From positions 1 to 5,182 of the forward strand of contig DGEG01000010.1 in assembly GCA_002385825.1 (NCBI GenBank): DNA of 5,182 bases, written 5' to 3'. Source of the DNA: Firmicutes bacterium UBA3932. GTDB lineage: Bacteria; Bacillota; Clostridia; Peptostreptococcales; Anaerovoracaceae. The position numbers were made by a program, and so were the translations under genes. The stretch's first letter is position 1; the number at the start of each line of letters is the position of its first letter. Below the pieces are notes generated by a model. The model searched no databases and was not told the origin of the DNA. It saw only the letters and a list, made by a program, of their open reading frames with translations. This document shows, in pieces, positions 3,257-5,182 of the stretch.

Positions 3257-5182
3257 CTATCTCTCAAATCCCGACGTGTCCTTCAGCCGAGCCAACCTCT
3301 CTATATCGTTCTGTACAAAAATCGACGGAGCCAAATTCAAATCATACGCCATGCAAGACCCAATATCAGGAAATCTGGGCGAAATTATGGCTTCGCCGAG
3401 CCTCTTCAAAGTCAGGTTCTTCTGGAAAAGCTCTTTATATTCCTCCTCCAGCTCGGACAAAATTTCCCGGGCATTCTTCAGGCTCTCCATGGAAAAATCA
3501 TAAACCCTGTTCCGCGGCACATCATTCATAAATGTAGGCAACACGTAAGGCAAAATCAGATTTATCGAATTGAACTGCCCCGAATTCTCCTCCCTTCCAG
3601 GCCGCTCCACGCTGTCGCCGCCGATATAAGGATACATGGCCGACTCCAAAAACCACACCCTCATGTTCGGTACAAAATAGGCGCTGGTCACATCCCTGCC
3701 TTGGACCGTCATCAGATCCTTGCCCCGCCCGGACAGGACTCCCACCACGATTTTCTTGATATCCACACCTTCCGCTTTAAACAGCGGGTCAAGCTCCCTG
3801 ATCCGGTACCCCTTGTGCAGCAGATCGTCCACCAAAATCACGCCCATGTCAAAGGACTTGATCGTCCTCACCTGATTGATCAGCTTCGAATAATTGGGGT
3901 ATTCCTTAATGGTAAACTTCCGGATGCCCGGATCGAAATATTTCTCCGTATGAAGGGTCTTCGTCACCGTATTTGGCACCGCAAACCCGTTCAGAATCTG
4001 CCCGAAAGGCACGCACATCAGATCCCCGAGAACCCTGGGAGTCTGAGGCTCCACCGGCACCTGATTGATGGCCGTAATCATGCCGATGAGCTTGTGATGT
4101 ATGATCTCCTGATTTACCGAAAGTATCAGCGTATCCGGATACATCATGGTCAGGGTCTTCTGAAGGTTCTCGTGGGCCCGATCAATAACCCTCAATATAT
4201 TTTCGCTCTGGTTGAAAGGGTACTTGATCTTCGACTCCATGTTCTGAATGACCACCACCGGAAACTTCATGTCCACGGTGAAAATCACATCGTCCTTCGC
4301 CGGGTCATCCGCCCGCCTGGAGCTCTCCGCCCTTTTGAAGCCATCCACCCTCTTGAAACCCTGCCGTTTCAAAGTCTCTGCCATCCGGTGGGAAATCTCC
4401 TTGTTCCCCCGAGGGTGATAAATGGCATAGGTGAAATCCTCCTTCACGCACTCAAACAGGGTCTCACTCAGCAACAGCTGAAGCGGATCCCTGATATTCG
4501 TATCGCTATCAAAATAAAGCGCACCGATGACCACTCTCTTGCCGGTGCCGGCCTCCCTCAGGTAAGCCGCCACCGCCTGGCTCATAAACTCCTGGTACAA
4601 GTCCGCCGTCTCCACCTTGGAAAAAGCCGACATCCCCACTATCTTATTCTGCTTCTCCCCATCGCGGATCACGATGCCCACGGTGCCTTTTCTTTTTAAA
4701 TAAGCGACAACTTCCGCCACCCCTTTCCGGCCGTTGAGCAGGGTTCCGGTCAGTTCGCGGATCAGGTCCTCGCCAAAAGCGACCTTTTCTATCTTGATCC
4801 CCTTGGTCATTACGATGCTCTTGTACTGGGGCTCCCGCAGGTAAAGGCTGTTATCGTAAATATAATTCTGGGCCACGGCGTCGATGAGGTTGGAAATATC
4901 CCTGTTCAGGTCTATATTCTCCCGAATCCTGGTGGAGCTGATGTCCTCCAGATGGGTGGGCAGCCTGAGCTCCGTCACCTGGCCCAGGATAACGGAATAA
5001 TCCCTGTCAAACTCCGCCGTTCCCTCCGCCGCGCTGCTGCGCAGGAACACGATATGGTTGAAATGGTGAATGCTTCCCGACTCCGGAGGCTTCTTGTACG
5101 CCGACGCGTTGGCGATGATGTCGCTTCCCACCACCACGTGAATGTCCTTTCCGGGGAACAGGCTCTTAAGCAGCGCCAGATC
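3257..5182 (-). CDS. Multidomain protein: nucleotidyltransferase, GNAT-like and phosphoribosyltransferase-like regions (5' end outside window)
   Basis: 641 residues are visible. The frame is open to the right edge with DLALLKSLFPGKDIH before the first GTG, so the N-terminus lies outside the window and that GTG at 5135-5137 is not the start. Numbering visible residues from the edge, 15-110 resemble the C-terminal part of NadD/cytidylyltransferase-like enzymes: VVVGSDIIA, then DISSTRIREN (80-89), the ISSTxIR motif that closes this fold around the nucleotide. The catalytic HxGH would be upstream and is not seen. Residues about 125-280 look GNAT-like (KIVGMSAF, then a closing MAETLKRQGFKRV), with weaker support. 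Residues about 330-530 contain GVILVDDLLHKGYRIREL (447-464), which resembles the PRPP-binding VxxVDDxxxTG loop of type I phosphoribosyltransferases. A charged helix, possibly coiled coil, follows at about 563-595. It would be a soluble protein handling nucleotides or PRPP. The substrate is unknown and I do not recognise a named gene. Confidence 0.75.
   Translation of the reverse strand, partial: DLALLKSLFPGKDIHVVVGSDIIANASAYKKPPESGSIHHFNHIVFLRSSAAEGTAEFDRDYSVILGQVTELRLPTHLEDISSTRIRENIDLNRDISNLIDAVAQNYIYDNSLYLREPQYKSIVMTKGIKIEKVAFGEDLIRELTGTLLNGRKGVAEVVAYLKRKGTVGIVIRDGEKQNKIVGMSAFSKVETADLYQEFMSQAVAAYLREAGTGKRVVIGALYFDSDTNIRDPLQLLLSETLFECVKEDFTYAIYHPRGNKEISHRMAETLKRQGFKRVDGFKRAESSRRADDPAKDDVIFTVDMKFPVVVIQNMESKIKYPFNQSENILRVIDRAHENLQKTLTMMYPDTLILSVNQEIIHHKLIGMITAINQVPVEPQTPRVLGDLMCVPFGQILNGFAVPNTVTKTLHTEKYFDPGIRKFTIKEYPNYSKLINQVRTIKSFDMGVILVDDLLHKGYRIRELDPLFKAEGVDIKKIVVGVLSGRGKDLMTVQGRDVTSAYFVPNMRVWFLESAMYPYIGGDSVERPGREENSGQFNSINLILPYVLPTFMNDVPRNRVYDFSMESLKNAREILSELEEEYKELFQKNLTLKRLGEAIISPRFPDIGSCMAYDLNLAPSIFVQNDIERLARLKDTSGFER

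Noticed and set aside
3247..3257. GGGTCCGACCC as a terminator of the multidomain gene
   Set aside because: The arms are separated by a single base, so no stable RNA hairpin can form, and no T-tract follows in the transcription direction.
3106..3267. An N-terminal extension of 54 residues on the dehydrogenase-like protein, with CxxC pairs
   Set aside because: The extension is encoded by the palindromic repeat and overlaps the end of the upstream gene. The CxxC pairs come from the repeated GTGTCAGACAC sequence. A ribosome binding site supports the start at 3105.
3215..4699. A 494-residue plus-strand open frame
   Set aside because: It lies almost wholly antisense to the multidomain gene and its product is unusually rich in His, Arg, Pro and Leu with no recognisable motif, as expected for a shadow frame. 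The minus strand has clear ISSTxIR and VDD motifs.
5129..5137. GTG at 5135-5137, in a run of three GTG codons, as the start of the multidomain protein
   Set aside because: The frame stays open to the window edge, the residues upstream continue the nucleotidyltransferase-like fold, and no ribosome binding site precedes the GTG.

Overview
The window reads as a stretch of a low-to-middle GC Firmicutes (Clostridia) chromosome, most likely from the Peptococcaceae/Desulfotomaculum-like group. Three things suggest this: strong AGGAGG-type ribosome binding sites, a TTG start behind a good Shine-Dalgarno, and two families of short palindromic repeats (GGTGTCAGACACC and GGGGACGGTTCTTTTTGG) that I recall from many clostridial genomes. 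The organism call is inference. No rRNA, tRNA, CRISPR array, transposase gene or phage gene is visible.

All four genes lie on the minus strand, so they are read from the right end to the left. (1) 3257-5182 is the 3' part of a large multidomain protein, cut by the right edge. It has an NadD/cytidylyltransferase-like nucleotidyltransferase end, a GNAT-like middle and a phosphoribosyltransferase-like C-terminal part. (2) 2098-3105 encodes a 335-residue protein of the lactate/malate dehydrogenase superfamily whose active site departs from the classical one. (3) 891-1964 encodes a 357-residue flavodoxin-fold protein with a four-cysteine motif, resembling NADPH-dependent FMN reductases and iron-sulfur flavoproteins. 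(4) 1-564 encodes a complete nitroreductase-family flavoprotein with its own likely promoter.

The gaps hold most of the non-coding structure. Between genes 1 and 2 (3106-3256) lies a 67-bp repeat with two palindromes spaced 33 bp apart. An inverted copy of the same repeat lies at 726-792, beyond the end of gene 3, so the two-gene block 891-3105 is bracketed by inverted copies. Next to the second copy is a 64-bp hairpin (807-870) that probably also ends transcription of gene 3. Between genes 2 and 3 is a decaying tandem array of about 31-bp units (2006-2120) whose first unit is the end of gene 2's coding sequence.

Genes 1-3 are co-oriented and pair a nucleotide-handling fusion protein with a nicotinamide-type dehydrogenase and a flavin/iron-sulfur protein. 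I do not recognise this as a described pathway. The most interesting reading is an uncharacterised nucleotide-cofactor or redox system, but its substrate cannot be deduced from the sequence. The nitroreductase is probably a separate transcription unit.
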